Shown in pieces: positions 25,211-38,066 of a stretch of DNA of 64,000 bases (position 1 is the first letter of the stretch; each line of letters starts with the position of its first letter). The DNA is from Macquaria australasica (Eukaryota; Chordata; Actinopteri; Centrarchiformes; Percichthyidae). The notes beneath the pieces are model-generated. The model ran no database searches and was not told the origin of the DNA. It saw only the letters and a program-made list of their open reading frames with translations. Location: the NCBI GenBank assembly GCA_005408345.1, contig SEMN01000642.1:186001-250000 (forward strand), read 5' to 3'. The position numbers were made by a program, and so were the translations under genes.

Positions 25211-26214
25211 CCCCCATCTATAATAATACATTATAATTTGTTTGTTGATAATATTTTGTAATAATCTCAATCTGCAAAGTAACTAAAGTTGTCAAATAAA
25301 TGTAGTACTTGTAAATGTACTTTGTTCCTTTCCACCACTGCAACTGAGTGGTCTGAGTGGACAACTGACTGTGTATTAGTTACATCCATTATATCTGCAA
25401 ACATTTTGGGAGGATTAAAAGCATCATATTAATATAACCATAACACACTATTTTTATATTTATTTCCTCTATTCACTGTGATGAAACTGGGGTGGCCAAT
25501 AACTGACAAATCATCTTCATATTTCCTGTGGAATGATTTCATTTATTTCCTTTTGAAAAGGCCTGACATCATCATAGGTACCTGTTGACTTTTTTCTTGA
25601 CGTTTCCACCATCTCTTCTTCTAAAGCCCACATATACTTCAAAAAAACAGCAAATCCTTAAAGCCAAGTCATGGCTGAAGAGAACTGGGTTTTTCAAGCT
25701 GACACACAGGCCTCACACCCATAATACACAACTGATCTTATCAGTTCTTAGAGCTTTCAAAGCTGCTCTGACTTCCTACCTGATTCATTCTAATTCATGC
25801 CACTCAAAGCCATCTTACAGCAGACATTGTGTCAATGGTGCCTGTAAGCCCAGAATCAAATCAGTCTCCCAAAAATCTGACATCAGCTCGCTCCACATCT
25901 CTTCCATAAACTGTAGGTTGAGCCTTATCATTTCTTCAATAGACAGTCAACTTTGCTGATTGTTTAATCCGTACACAAACAGTAATGTAAGAATTACAAT
26001 TTCTTGTTTTACAAAGTTCTGTGCTGGAACTATTAGTTGACAAGCTACAATTTATGCATCCACCCAGCACGTCTGTGTAGTGTCTCAGCTAGGCTGTCAT
26101 ATATCCTACAGTCAGTGAGCACAGGTTCTGGTTTTGCTCTTTGCCCACAGTCCGGTTCTGTTTATAAAAGGATTAAACAATTTAGATACAACATGTAAAA
26201 ATATAATTTTCAGA

Positions 26215-26440
26215 GGTGTTGGTATGTGTATTTTTGAACTTTGGATAGAGCCAGGCTAGCTGTTTCCCCCTGTTTCCAGTATTTATGCTAAGCTAGGCTA
26301 ACCATGAGACATGAAATTGATATCAGTTTTGTCATCTCATCATTTGAATGGGGGGCCAGACTGAGGCCCACACTCAAAGAAAGGGGGCACATTTGGAATA
26401 TGAGTAAAAAAGTGTTGCAGTGAAATTGAAAGCCCTGCTT
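26215..26440. mobile_element. Partial copy of the GCCAGGCTAGC-family element
   Basis: Shares GGTGTTGGTATGTGTATTTT, GAACTTTGGATAGAGCCAGG, CTAGCTGTTTCCCCCTG, ATGCTAAGCTAGGCTAACCA and the ATGAAATTGATATC block with the full element at 47652-48199. The terminal TTCAACATT end is not clear here. Confidence 0.65.
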
Positions 26441-29100
26441 CTAAGGAAATAATGAACCGTGTAACTACAAATAGCCATAAACAATAAGTAAGTGTAACCC
26501 AGATCTTTGGTCTATTTTTTCATTTATAGTGGTGCAGAGGACAACCTGATAGCTGTAGAATGACAAACTAACCATCTATGAGAAGCTGCAGCAGAGGTGT
26601 TCATGTCTACAGATCAGCTGTCCTATGCACAATTAATCATTTTAATAAGGTCTGAATTTAAAATTATACCATTAAGACTTGTTTGTATGCAGTAAGTGTA
26701 CATTAACAATTGAATTGCTTTTGCACAAAACATAAATAGGCTATGCATAACCCCAAATATGCTATCAGTGGCAGATAATGTCATGTTTTAGCTAAATTTA
26801 GGCTTCTGGACACACTGAAACACTTCTTATTTTTGTCTTTTCTCCCTTTATAATTTAGATTTCTGATTCCACTGCATCTAGATCAATAGATGCTTCAACA
26901 TCATCAATCATAGCAGAGACCGAACAAGGAGTATTAACATATCTGAATAGCAAAATGACAAACCTCTACCTACTCTCATCCCCAGATAAACTAAGCTGAC
27001 TTCCTGTATTATGTGATGAATGAAATCTTTAATGCAGCATCACTGACATGCTCTAACATAGTGTAACATGCTTGATCTTTTTGTGGTAAGGTTAATCCTG
27101 ATTTCCAAATTGCCTGTTTGATCTCCTTTAATGAGAATAAAGTATACACTGTCATCCATCTCTTCACTCCTCTCACATTCTTTATTTCCTTTTTAGTTCT
27201 ATCTCTCCTATTTCTTACCTCTTAATATTATAATTGTGTAAAATTGCCCATGTTCCAGTCAACATGACCGACTTCACTCTTAAAACAGTGCTGTGTCCTC
27301 ACTGGACTCATCCCGAGTCACTGCCTACACATCTTTGATCACTGTACCGCTTTACTGTATCTCAGTGTTGCCACCAACACTCTCTTTGAGCATATTTTGG
27401 AAAATTTGAAGCACTGGGACTGTAACTCTTGAACCTTGTCATGCACAAGCCTCTTTTTTCTAGCAGTAAAGACAATACAGATGTATATTGTTTTTTGGCT
27501 AACTGGCAGAATTTTAATGCTCAAACCATTTGGCCATTAAATGCAAATTAATTTAGCTGCATTGCTTTCCCCAGTTGTAACCAAAAGTGCTAGATTTCAG
27601 CCAACGGAAGTGAGTTCTGTCAAAGACTGATTTGTTGGTTCTTCTACAAAGGTGATCCAGTCTTTACTGGAAGCATCTTTGGGATGTCTTCATATGTATT
27701 AGAGAGGATTTTCTAGAGCATTGAGCCACATTCTGTTGTTTATAAAATATTACGAATTATATAATGCATTAAAGCCTTTGGAAGCCCATTCAGTCTCATT
27801 ATACTTATAACTCAGCACTTGTATACAGTACAAACGCCACTCAAATTGCAAAATACTCTGTTCTGCACACTGATCAACTGAAAAAGCTCATTATAACGTG
27901 TATAGTTTGAGTAATATAGTGTAATGCATTAAAGCCTAAGGCAGACATGTTTTAAAGCCCCCATTTACTCCCATAGCATATTTACTTCTGCCAATACATT
28001 AAGGCCATTGAGTTTTCATGATTATCAAGTTATTCAAAAATCTGCCAATCAATATCAACTCGCACAGCAATCACATATTTTCTTCAGGAAATACTTCTAG
28101 TTTTTGTGATGTGAATGAGTGTGGCTTGTATTCTGTGTTCAGCAGTATGGATGAAGTTAATCCTAAACATTGTGATTAAGTTTATTTATTTAACATCAAA
28201 TATTATTTAGCCACTATTAGCTTATTGTTTTGGTTTACTGGATCACAAAATCAGCTCTCACCAACAACATTTCCCACTGTACACTTCCTGTCCAGCAGCA
28301 AACAGCAGACACAGTTAGAGACTAGCTGGCAAACAGAGTGGTGCATTTAGCAACTAAAGAGCCAGACTTTTTCTCAGGAGTTGTTGGAAACCAAACACAG
28401 AGATAACAGAGAGGGAATATTGGACTTATATTCATCAGGTGGACAAAAACACCACTCCAAATAATGTTACTCTGTTTCTGTTGGATGTGTAAATAGGCCA
28501 CTATTGTTTGCTAACACATTCACCATTAACAACGTTCTAAGCTGATAATATGTCAATGTTGTGTTTACAGCTTGTCTGATGCCCCAAACGGCCCCAAAAA
28601 AACTGGATTAATGCAGCTTTAATAACATTTAATTATAAACCTTTATTATAAACTACATGTATAAATGTCACATATTAAGTAAGCATTAAAGTTCATTCTT
28701 GGCCTTAGAAAATGTAGTTTAACAAAAATAATTCTTAACTTAAGGTCCTCTTACAAGCTATTTCTGCAGCTTTCAGATGTACCACACATCATTCAACAAT
28801 AGAAGATCATCAGTGACAACTGAGCTACACTATTTCCATGAAATCTGAGTGATCTCCATCCACTGATGAAGACTGCGAGACACAACTGAAAGCTAGTAAG
28901 ATTATTTTGTCAAACTTTATTCAAAGTGTGAATGCTAATACTTCAGGAACAGTCACTGAGATGCTCTGCAGTGAAGGGCCCAGTGAGTGTTTGCTCCTTC
29001 AAACTTATATTTACAATCCACGTGTTAAGAAAGCATCGAACCCTCAGAAACCAACACAGGCAGACATGAGAGAAATGGAGAGGGTGGGTAGGATTTCTTC

Positions 29101-30147
29101 TCAGGAGTCCTCCTTCTCTTGATACCTGTAACAGCAAAATCAAAATGATCACACAACAGCACAAAATGTTTGAATTAAGTTCCTCAACACACAGTGTGTT
29201 CATATTGATTACCTGCAGTGTACACAGGTGAAGAAGACAGTCTGTCCTTCATCTGCAGATCTCATCTGCCTGGTGTGGTAAACCATCCCCTCTTTATTGC
29301 AACGAGAGCAGCGTCTGTCAATCTAGAGGGAGCAGGTAACCTCATTAATACAGTGTACAGTTGTTACCACCACACACAGCAGTCAGTGAGCAGCAGACAA
29401 GACAGTTCTTACCACAGCTCCCTTCAGTTCAGAGTCATTCTCTAGAGCCACTGACGACTGCTCCACAGGGTTGAAGATGACTGAAGAGTGGATCTCCTGG
29501 CCTGAGAACTCTGGATGATAAAATACATGTATTTAAGGCAAAATCAATGGAAGTCTGCGCCAAAAAATTATTAATGATATCAAAAGTTTGCATATGGACG
29601 ATTTTCCTAATGAAAACACAGTGAGGTGTGTGGATTATTTAGTGCAACACGGACATTGTTTCTGGAAAGGCACTTTACTGTTGATTTTTTTTTAAAGATA
29701 CTTGCTTAGGGCACTGCCATTGAATTGGGGTGGAGGCACAAATCAAACCAAAACAATCTGAATGGATAGATACCACTAGAGGAAAGTAAGAAAATAGGTT
29801 TATGTTGGGGTTTCTTTTATAATTTGTTGAACCGACTCTCTAAATGCAAGCTTCTCTGCTCCTATGACTCAAAAGAAATGTCAGAAGCCTCAAAGAATCA
29901 GATCAACAGGGTTTTTTGTGACATTTCAAAGGTGAAGAAGAACATGTTCCCTTTTAGGTATATTCCACCCTTGTGCAAAGGCGTACATGATCAGAATGGA
30001 ATGGAACTAACTCATAAACACTTTGGTACCTGCTACAGGGATGCAGAAGGAGCAGTGGGGGCAGCGCACTGTGTCCTGTATTCCTGGAAGAGGAAGAATG
30101 TTCCCACATTCTGGGCAGAAGTTGGGATCACCACCAAAACACGACAT
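29101..30147 (-). CDS. polr1h: RNA polymerase I subunit RPA12 (A12.2, ZNRD1)
   Basis: Four coding exons on the minus strand, 30030-30147, 29413-29510, 29213-29322 and 29101-29125, total 351 nt (116 aa plus stop; human is 126 aa). All junctions are GT-AG and the phases close. An N-terminal zinc ribbon uses Cys 11, 14, 29 and 32 (FCPECGNILPLPG...RCPHC). A linker follows, then a C-terminal TFIIS-like zinc ribbon with Cys 77, 80, 105 and 108. The acidic hairpin QMRSADEGQT at residues 91-100 holds the Asp-Glu pair that drives RNA cleavage by Pol I. The protein ends YQEKEDS like its orthologues. The protein works in the nucleolus in rRNA synthesis and proofreading. The start is the first methionine, one codon after a TTCTTCAG acceptor, so the 5' UTR is in one or more upstream exons. 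Confidence 0.95.
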
Positions 30148-30790
30148 CTCTGAAGAAAAGGAGCATTGGTACTGTACTTTAGGGGAAGCCAGACTAGCAG
30201 AAATCACTGTTACACACAATATACACTAGCTGTTTACAACGCACACAGCCACAATTGCTATGTTAGTCATACTTGACGTAGTAAATGAAGTTGCTTTTCA
30301 GTTAGTGTACAGGATCGTGTTTGTGGTGGTGCTACACTTTTGTTAACATTCACGGATCGTGCTTTTCAGATTTTACCTTCTAAGTAAAATGAAAGTAATA
30401 ACATTGCGTGTCCAAAAGAATTTAAAGCACAAAATTAGCACAACATTAAAGGGAGCAGTGGGAATAAACGTACCATCTGCAACAGTTAGCTAATGTTATA
30501 TTCAACTTTAGCCAAATCACCAGACATTAGTTTTCAGACAAGAATTTAGTTACTTACCTGTTTAATGTGTAAATAATGTTACTACCCACAAATAACACGC
30601 AATTTCCAGCGAAAATGTCAAACGTTTCTGTCTCTACTGTAATGTAAATTTGGCATGTGCGGGGTCTTTCAACTACTCACCGTCGCATACTGAGACGTCA
30701 CTTGGCTCCGTTAACACTAGCGCTGTAGTTGTGGTTCGTTTTCTGTCCACTGCCAGACGGGACTTTAAACCAACAGTAGTAGCAAAACAT
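30148..30790. promoter_or_regulatory. polr1h 5' region, likely shared divergent promoter
   Basis: On the minus strand, donors GTAAGT (30557-30552) and GTGAGT (30680-30675) mark one or two candidate non-coding exons of polr1h. A CRE-like TGACGTC lies at 30700-30694. On the plus strand, CpG-richer sequence starts near 30700 and precedes a ddx39b-type first exon. This is consistent with a bidirectional housekeeping promoter. Transcription start sites are inferred. Confidence 0.45.
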
Positions 30791-31589
30791 GCAGCAACAT
30801 AGTTGTTACATTTTCAAAGTTCAAATTTGAACTGGTTTAGCAGACGAGTTGTTTTTAGCCGTCGAGCTAAGTGCAGCCTGGGCTTTGGTTCTGAGGTGAA
30901 GGTCAGTACCGTCGCTACATGCTCTGTTCCACATGACACAGCTACATAGAACTAGTGGTCGGGAACGTTCCTTCTGATGGCTAGCTAGGTTCATTGTTTT
31001 CTTATTTGTTATTTACAGTTACATGAAATGTATTATTTTTTTATCAAGATGCCAAAACAGCAGTCCTCTCTTAGTTCTGTGTGTTTGGTGTACAGCCACA
31101 AACCCACATTGCGTGTGTCTTGATAGCTACATTGCTCTTCGGCGACGACAATTAAATGAAAATAAGGCTTTCGGACTATTCCTTCAAAATAAAAGTGTAG
31201 CATACTTAAAATTCATTATATTGAAATCTGACAAATCTTTTTATATAGGAGGCCAGTCCACGGGGTTTTGAACATCTGATTAAGGTGATTGACGTCACAG
31301 TCAATTGTTGTTTTTGTTCAACTTGCAGTTGAAATAAATCTGCCTGTGAGAACCATCACTGCATAAACTACCTCTCTAGCCTCAGACAAGTTGTCTTTCA
31401 TCATCATGAGGACTGTGGAATCCTGAGCAAACAAAAGACTAACCTGATGCAACAATTGAAGCCTAATGTCACAATTATTACTAGGTGGGAATGTCTGTCA
31501 TATAAATGGATTGTGATCTAAATTGTTTACCTCTTTTCCCATGTCTTTGTATCTTGGGGTTGTCTCTTGATAATGTGAAACCGTCAGAT

Positions 31590-31907
31590 CAGTGGCTCCT
31601 AACCTTTTTGACTTGTGTGTCCCTGTGAAACAACACAAAGTCAGCTCATGAGCTCTCATCAAAGGTTGCATATTTCTGAGTTGTGAGCATTTCAAGCCAG
31701 TGAGAGTGCGATTTTTAAGTTCTCAGATTATTTAGTTTGAACCATTTTTATAGGCTAGAAGATGTAAAGCTATTTTACAAGGGGAAAAAAAGCCCAGACA
31801 CATGTCCTAAAACAAAATATAATTTTATAGAGCAGGAAAATGTTTTTGTACTTTTTTTTCTCTAACTTGTTGATCATCTTGCGTCACCCCCAGGTTGGGA
31901 GCCACTG
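31590..31907. mobile_element. Non-autonomous hAT-like element (CAGTGG..CCACTG)
   Basis: Left end CAGTGGCTCCTAACCT and right end AGGTTGGGAGCCACTG are inverted with one mismatch in 16. The 8-bp flanks CGTCAGAT and ATCAAGAT agree at their last four bases and are probably a decayed target duplication. It encodes no protein. Confidence 0.65.
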
Positions 31908-32724
31908 ATCAAGATTGAAATGTAGTTCAAATTGAAACCGAAAATGTTTTTGTCTTTTTTTGGGGGGAGGGGGGTGAAGTGCCAACTGTTTGGCTCTTCA
32001 ATTTGGTTGAAGCTGCAATTAATCAAAATAAATAAAATATAAAATTGTTATAAAATAGTGAAAATGCCGATAACAAATTGTGAGAGTCCATGGTGATGTC
32101 TTAAGATTGCTTTTTCCAAAAAAGAATTAAAGAAGTATATATACATTTTTTCTTTGCCTCTCATTTTTATGTATATCTGATTATGTATCTTGTTTGGTTT
32201 ATTGTGTCCTTGGAAAGATAAAAAATCAATGACTCTATTCATGTCAGAATTACACTGTGAAATTTCCTTTGGTGAAATTACAGAGGTGGAGAGGCAGTCT
32301 ATAGTGTCCAAAGACCACTAGAACTCCCTTTAAAATGTAATCCTTTTTAATACAGCAGTCCAGTCATATATACTACCTTTAAAAGCCCTTTATACCTCTG
32401 AGGGGTTTCACACAACACGTGTGCTTTGCAGCTGTGTCAGGATGACTGAGAACAATGTGGACAACGAGCTTTTGGACTGAGGTGGGGGTCGGGGATGTTG
32501 GAGGTGCAGGTGACATGTCGATACGGAAGGGGGAAATGAAGGGCTCCTATGTGTCCATTCATTCCTCTGGATTCAGAGACTTCCTGCTAAAACCTGAACT
32601 GCTCACATCCATAGTGGACTGTGGCTTTGAGTGTCCATCTGACGGTGAGTAGCTAGTGAAGCACAAGAAAAGATTTGAGGTTTTAGAGTTCCAATAAACT
32701 GAAAAGAGAAGTAGGCAAATATAT

Positions 32725-32785
32725 AGTGCATTCAGAAAGTATAGAGACCCCTTCACTTTTTTCACATTTTGTTATGTTGCTATGA
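32725..32785. mobile_element. Solo Tc1-like inverted-repeat end
   Basis: TAGTGCATTCAGAAAGTATA and then CACTTTTTTCACATTTTGTT match the outer end of a common fish Tc1-like family. No transposase or opposite end follows. It sits between pieces 1 and 2 of the ddx39b pseudogene. Confidence 0.55.
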
Positions 32786-35504
32786 GGGGTTAAAGTAACA
32801 AAAATGAAGTGATAAAAATAGAGTGAAAAATTATCAAATGATTTGATTAAAACAGTTGTGATGAAAACATATTGAGCCATGTTTCACTATTTTCCCTGTC
32901 TTACATTCATCATTCACAATACAAAGTTCAGCATGAATGCATCCTTCTGGCGATCCTTGGTATGGATGTCAGGCCAAGTTTGGGAAGGGGAAAACTGCAG
33001 TGTTTGTTCTGGCCACCCTGTCGCTGGACAGGTGATCAGTCCTCCATGGTTTGTCAAGGGTGTAATTTCAACTGTGAATGGGATGTCCTCTGATTGTCCA
33101 GCTGCCAAAATCCAGATAAGAGAAGGGAGGAGTTGATCTGCACATCTTTAGCAATAAGCTAAAGGAGTGAGTGGGGCAGCAGAGAACCATACAGACTTTT
33201 TGGCTCTGGGTATCTCCTGTCAGGCTACATACAGGTTGCCCTACCTTATTGGTGAAGGTTGTTGGGGCTGGATTCAATCTGAGAGAAAGATTGCAGGTAG
33301 TACTGAAAAAAGAAGTACTGCTTTCTCCTCCTCAGTCTTCTCTGAGGCCAATGGCCAATAAAGCTGATTCTGATTCTGAGAGTCAAATTTATTCTTGACC
33401 AAATAGCAGATTATTAGTATATATATGAGCTGTTCTGGAGCTTGTGGGTTGTCAGATTGCTTTCTGAAAATATTTATTGAAAATGTTAAGAAAGGTTAAG
33501 AGATAAACTAACATTTTTAGTTGTATTTATTTATAAAACAGCAGAATAATTATTCAGCCACCTAGCATGTTAGTGATAACATACAATATAGTCACCAGAA
33601 TGACATAAAAAAGAAGTCCACTGTAGAGCAGATACTGACAAAAGCAGAATGCAATACAGCTGCAGAACCTGTTGTATGTTGTGCACTGCAGTTTTACCAA
33701 CATTCAGTGGCCAGGGTATAATTTCCACTAACCTATCCTATTTTTGCCCTTGCCTGCACTAACTGTCCAGCTGTTAATGGAAGAAGCTGATAGAAACATT
33801 CCTCTAGGTCATTTCATTGTGTGCTCATTGGGCCAATCACAATTATTACATGATCGCCTGATCACAGTTACTTGAGCTGACCACGATCACAATGCGTAAT
33901 CGTTAGATTCCACAATCAAGGGAAAATTTCCAGTTGAATATTATTTATTATTGACATGATGATATTTTGTCATATTTTCTTCTGTTCTTAATATATTATG
34001 TTTAATCATGGTCTGAATACTACTGAATAATTACAGTAGTTATACTGTATACAATAGTTATATTTGATTTGTTTGTTACCTGCAATGCAAAACAAAGAAA
34101 TATGTGCATGTCCCTAGGACCGAGTGCCGACACTTAACGACACTTTAGGCATCAATAGGGCTTGTGTTATCAGGAGACACAGCAGTATAGAGTTGAGAAT
34201 CATCAGTATGGCCACCTTTGATTTAAAAGAATTGTTAAACATTTTGGGAAGTATGTGTATAAGTTTTTTATGTAGTTTTTTTGTAAGGCATTCTGGGAAA
34301 TGTATTATGTCACAAACTGAATTAGAAGAAGCAAGGCAGGTTTAGGGAGGGAAGATACACCATCAAATTAAAATAGCTGTGACCTCCATGAATCCAAGTT
34401 ACAAGCAATAAAGAAGTTTTACTCCAACCAGCCTCTGTCGTGGCCCTTTACTGCTGTTACTGGCCAGTACTGTGCCTCTGACGCAGCCTGTAAATGCTGC
34501 ATTACTCAAGTTCACCCTGAGCTAAAGCTACAATATGCAACTTTTCGTCTTGAGGCCGGGAGTGTATTGCCAAGTTCCCACCCCAACAAACATTATTTAT
34601 CTACACTCTTGTTCTTACTGCTTCCATTGCTGAGTTCACTGCTCTGTAGCCACTGGCCTTGTTTTGAGCTAGCTGCTCAGCCACACGCCCAAAGCAAAAA
34701 GTTTACAAACCGTAAAACCCCCCAAATTATTGAAAAGGTAGTGTCAGGTCAGCAGGGAATCATTTGCAGCCCATGTCTTAGACCAGGGCCCATTCATAAG
34801 TGTACAGGTCAAACTTGTACACTTACAAATGCTCTAAAGAGCCAACTAAAAATTCTTCACTAAAAGTTATAAAAAACAAATTTATCAAGCAACTCTCTCC
34901 CACGTACAGTGAAGTGTAGAAGTAATCTCTGACACCCCTAACCCTTTACAAGTCTTGACTGCTCCAGTCGATGGAAATCTTTGTGGACGATGAGACAAAG
35001 CTGACTCTGCATGGGCTGCAGCAGTACTACGTACGTCAAGCTGAAGGACAATGAGGAAAAACAGAAAGCTCTTTGACCTCCTGGACACACTGGAGTTCAG
35101 TCAGGTACTGTGCTCTATATCAGCGTGGTGGGACAGAAAAGTCTTCATCATGTCTCTATAGTGATGGGAATTCAGCATCGGGTGGAGAATGCTGTGAGTG
35201 TGTGTGTGTGTGTTCATCTTATTACAAGCATATTAATTATAAGACAGACTTATGAACCCTTAAAGGCTCATGCTTCAAATGAAGTAGGTCGTACAACGTG
35301 TCATGTGACCACAACTAAAAGCAAAAGTGCGCATACCTTTTACAGTCAAGCTGCTCCACTCTGCTTCCCCTTCAGCCCCCTCTTTTTAGCCTTGGCCAAT
35401 AAATTGCAAAGCTTGTTCCATTTTATTTAGGCCTTCTCTTGACTGCATCCCACTGCATCCTGATCTCTCCCCACTGTCTTTTGCGTGTCTTTACAGTCTT
35501 GATG

Positions 35505-36340
35505 TAGTGCTGGGCTCCTACCACTGCTATGCTGATGACACCCAACTGTTCCTCTCATTACCCCCAAGTGGAGACACACATCACTGCTTGCCTGGCAGAT
35601 AGTTGGGTATCAAGGCATAACCTAAAGGGGAAAGGATGCCTGTGTCAAGAATTGTCTATCACCATTGACAATACTGTGGTGGTGCCAACTCTGACAGCGA
35701 GGAACCTGGCTGTGACTCAGGACAATGGACCAGCACCTCTACATTCTTCCTGTGGAACCAGATCCCAGTTTGTGTACGGGAGGCGGACAACCTCCTCACA
35801 TTTAAGAGTAGGCTTAAGACTTTCCTCTTTGATAAAGCTTATAGTAGGGCTGACTCAGGTGACCCCTGAGCCCCCCCTTAGTTATGCTGCTATAGGCCTA
35901 GACTGCCGGGGGACTTCCTATGATGCACTGAGCTCCTTTCTCCTCCTCTTCCTCTCCATCTGTACGCCCTCATATCCCATCAATGCTTGTTATTAATTCA
36001 ACTTCTTCCCGTAGTTGTGTGCCTTCTCTCCTCTCTCTCCCCCCCCCTTCTGTTGCTTTCTGCAGGTATTTCTGCCTCCGGAGCTGTAGAGTCTGGATCT
36101 ATGGTTGCTGCCACCTGCTGCCCCCGTGCTCCTGCTCTGCACCCGCTGCTGCTATTACTGTTGTTGCTCTTATTAGTATTGCTATTATAATGTTGCTCTT
36201 AGTGTTGTTTCTGTTGGTGTTAACATCAATGCCATTACCACAGCTATTGCTTTACATCTCTATGTGGAACTGTACTGTGCTGCTGTATGTTCTCTTTCCT
36301 CCTGCTCTCTCTCTCCCGCTCTCCCCGCCCCCCAACTCCC
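35505..36340 (+). mobile_element. L2-type LINE, internally deleted 3' portion
   Basis: 35505-35580 reads YHCYADDTQLFLSLPPSG, the reverse-transcriptase palm motif. The following sequence retains LSITIDNTVV and then jumps to the ORF end (DNLLTFKSRLKTFLFDKAY, 35785-35850). The 3' UTR from 35878 is nearly identical to 1303-1760, although it stops before the TTGAA-unit tail. It lies inside the ddx39b pseudogene. Confidence 0.75.
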
Positions 36341-36640
36341 TCCTTACTGGAGCTCCTGCATCTACCACCAGAGCTTTGCAGCTACTGTGCAGCTCCAGTG
36401 CGACCATTGCACTACTCTGCTTCTGGATGATTGGCCTCCCGTCACTCTGAGGACCCTGCGGTTCCTCATCTCGTTCAAGGCTCTTTCTGTTCTGTTGGTT
36501 AAATGAACTCCTCACTAAAGTCAGGACAGCAGAGCCACTGCCCATCTTTCATCGCAGGTTGAAAATGCACTATTTCAGACTACACCTAGACACTCAATGC
36601 TAGCCTTCACTTGCATCCCATTTTTAAAAAACAAAACAAA
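36341..36640 (+). mobile_element. Second LINE 3' fragment abutting the first
   Basis: The plus-strand translation near 36500-36590 resembles the ORF end of a non-LTR element (LLTKVRTAE...RLKMHYFRLHLDTQC) and is followed by an A-rich CAAAACAAAAC stretch. It differs from the L2 copy immediately upstream, so two elements are fused here. Confidence 0.45.
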
Positions 36641-37117
36641 ACAAACTAAGCAGTTGTACTGTAGCACTCTGAACATTTTTTGGTTGTTTGGTTGTTGTTA
36701 GCAAACCAGACATGCCACTATTACTTATCCAGTTTTCAATAGATTAAATGTTGAATGGTTGAGCATTTAAATACACATGAACTACAGAACATACAGTATC
36801 CTCTTTGCTGTTGTGTTTTTTGTTCTGGATTAAACAAATCTGTGTTACGAATACAAATTTTTGTTGCCTTAGTCTTATAACTCATGCTTGTGTTGTGTGT
36901 ACAGAGGTCTTCCTTGTTGAGTTGTAGTGCAGCAGTCAGTGGGATGTAATGGAATACTGACCTTCACTTATCGCCCCTGTTCATTGTGTCTGTAACTTGT
37001 CTCGCTACCAGCAGTTCAAGGACCACCAACCTGTTTGGACGAGGGATGGACATTGAGAGAGTCAACATCGCCTTTAGTTATGACATGCCAGAAGACTCTG
37101 ACACTTACCTACACAGA

Positions 37118-38027
37118 GTAAGGCTGTCACACACACACATACACACAGCTGCACTGTTCATTTATACCTAGTTTTTCTTAAATGCAGTGTGTACCTGACT
37201 GTCTAATCAGGATATGGAAATGTGTATTAAAGCTGCACAAGGTCATACCAAATATGGCACACCAGAGAAAAGTGTCCCATCCCCAATAACCTCACTCTAG
37301 GTGCATCGTATTTGGCCTAATTCAGTCAGATGCCAGTATGAACCTGAGTAATCCTCTGCACTCAGAAAGTAACAACTCCAAACATTAGCTCATTTCCACG
37401 ACAAAGACAAGACATTAACAATACGAAACAGACTAGTATGAAACACAGACTGTGACTAAATCTCCGTATACTATCATTGACGAAAAAGTGTTGACTAAAA
37501 TGGGATTTGAAAATTAAAACTTCAACCAAAAAAAAAAACAAAAAACCCAAACCTTTACACAGCATGGTTTCATTGATGAACAAAGAGTTGACATCACAGA
37601 AACATGACTTCTCTTCCCGCGTGCCTGGGTCATCGTCCTGTTGGGGACCAGAGCTACAACACCCTCTGTCCTTAGACCTTCGATTCAGATGAGGAAAAAA
37701 TCCCCAAATAAAACCCTTTAACAGGGACAAAATGGAAGAAAGCTCAGGAAGAGCAGCAGAGGAGGGAGCCCTCTCCCAGGACGGACAGACAGGAAATAGA
37801 TGTGTGTACATAATAGACCAACATAATGAAATTACAGTATGGACAATCAGGATGACAAAATTATAGATTTTAAACAAATACGAAGAATATGGATTTAGGA
37901 AGACATTGAGCAACTTTAGGCCAAACAAACCTGAGCCACATGACCTCCTCTCAACCATGGAGACCTGGAAGAGGACAGACTACAGACTCACAAGAGGGAA
38001 AACTCAAGCACAGCATTCACACATGTA

Positions 38028-38066
<39 letters not shown>

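Larger units (their letters stand above)
24646..29100. other. Intergenic region between gtf2h4 and polr1h
   Basis: No exon of a recognised gene on either strand. It contains two dispersed repeats (24908-25210 and 26215-26440). The longest open frame (25585-25959, plus) has no domain or codon pattern suggesting a protein. The rest is AT-rich single-copy-looking DNA. Confidence 0.55.
32442..37117 (+). pseudogene. ddx39b: DDX39B/UAP56-like DEAD-box helicase, decayed intron-bearing copy
   Basis: Four recognisable pieces lie in family order. 32442-32644 has MTENNVDNELLD then an in-frame TGA (32478-32480), followed by KGSYVSIHSSGFRDFLLKPE and a GTGAGT donor. 32926-33040 has VQHEC, ILGMDV and, after a frame change, GKGKTAVFVLATL. 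34966-35104 has MEIFVDDETKLTLHGLQQYY, a 4-bp ACGT duplication and an extra G, then LDTLEFSQ and a GT donor. 37001-37117 has YQQFK, a deletion, then LFGRGMDIERVNIAF and DMPEDSDTYLHR with a GTAAGG donor. The DEAD motif exons, SAT motif and C-terminal exon were not found. The real protein is an mRNA-export and splicing ATPase. Kept introns argue against a retrocopy; stops, frameshifts and missing exons argue against function. Repeats have inserted into its introns. Confidence 0.85.

Noticed and set aside
35529..35996. 155-codon open frame on the plus strand
   Set aside because: It overlaps an internally deleted L2 LINE in a frame that does not follow the reverse-transcriptase motif; explained by the element.
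37362..37958. 198-codon open frame on the minus strand
   Set aside because: The translation is Phe- and Cys-rich low-information sequence with a poly-Lys/Phe shadow from an A-run. No family resemblance and no splice signals that make sense.
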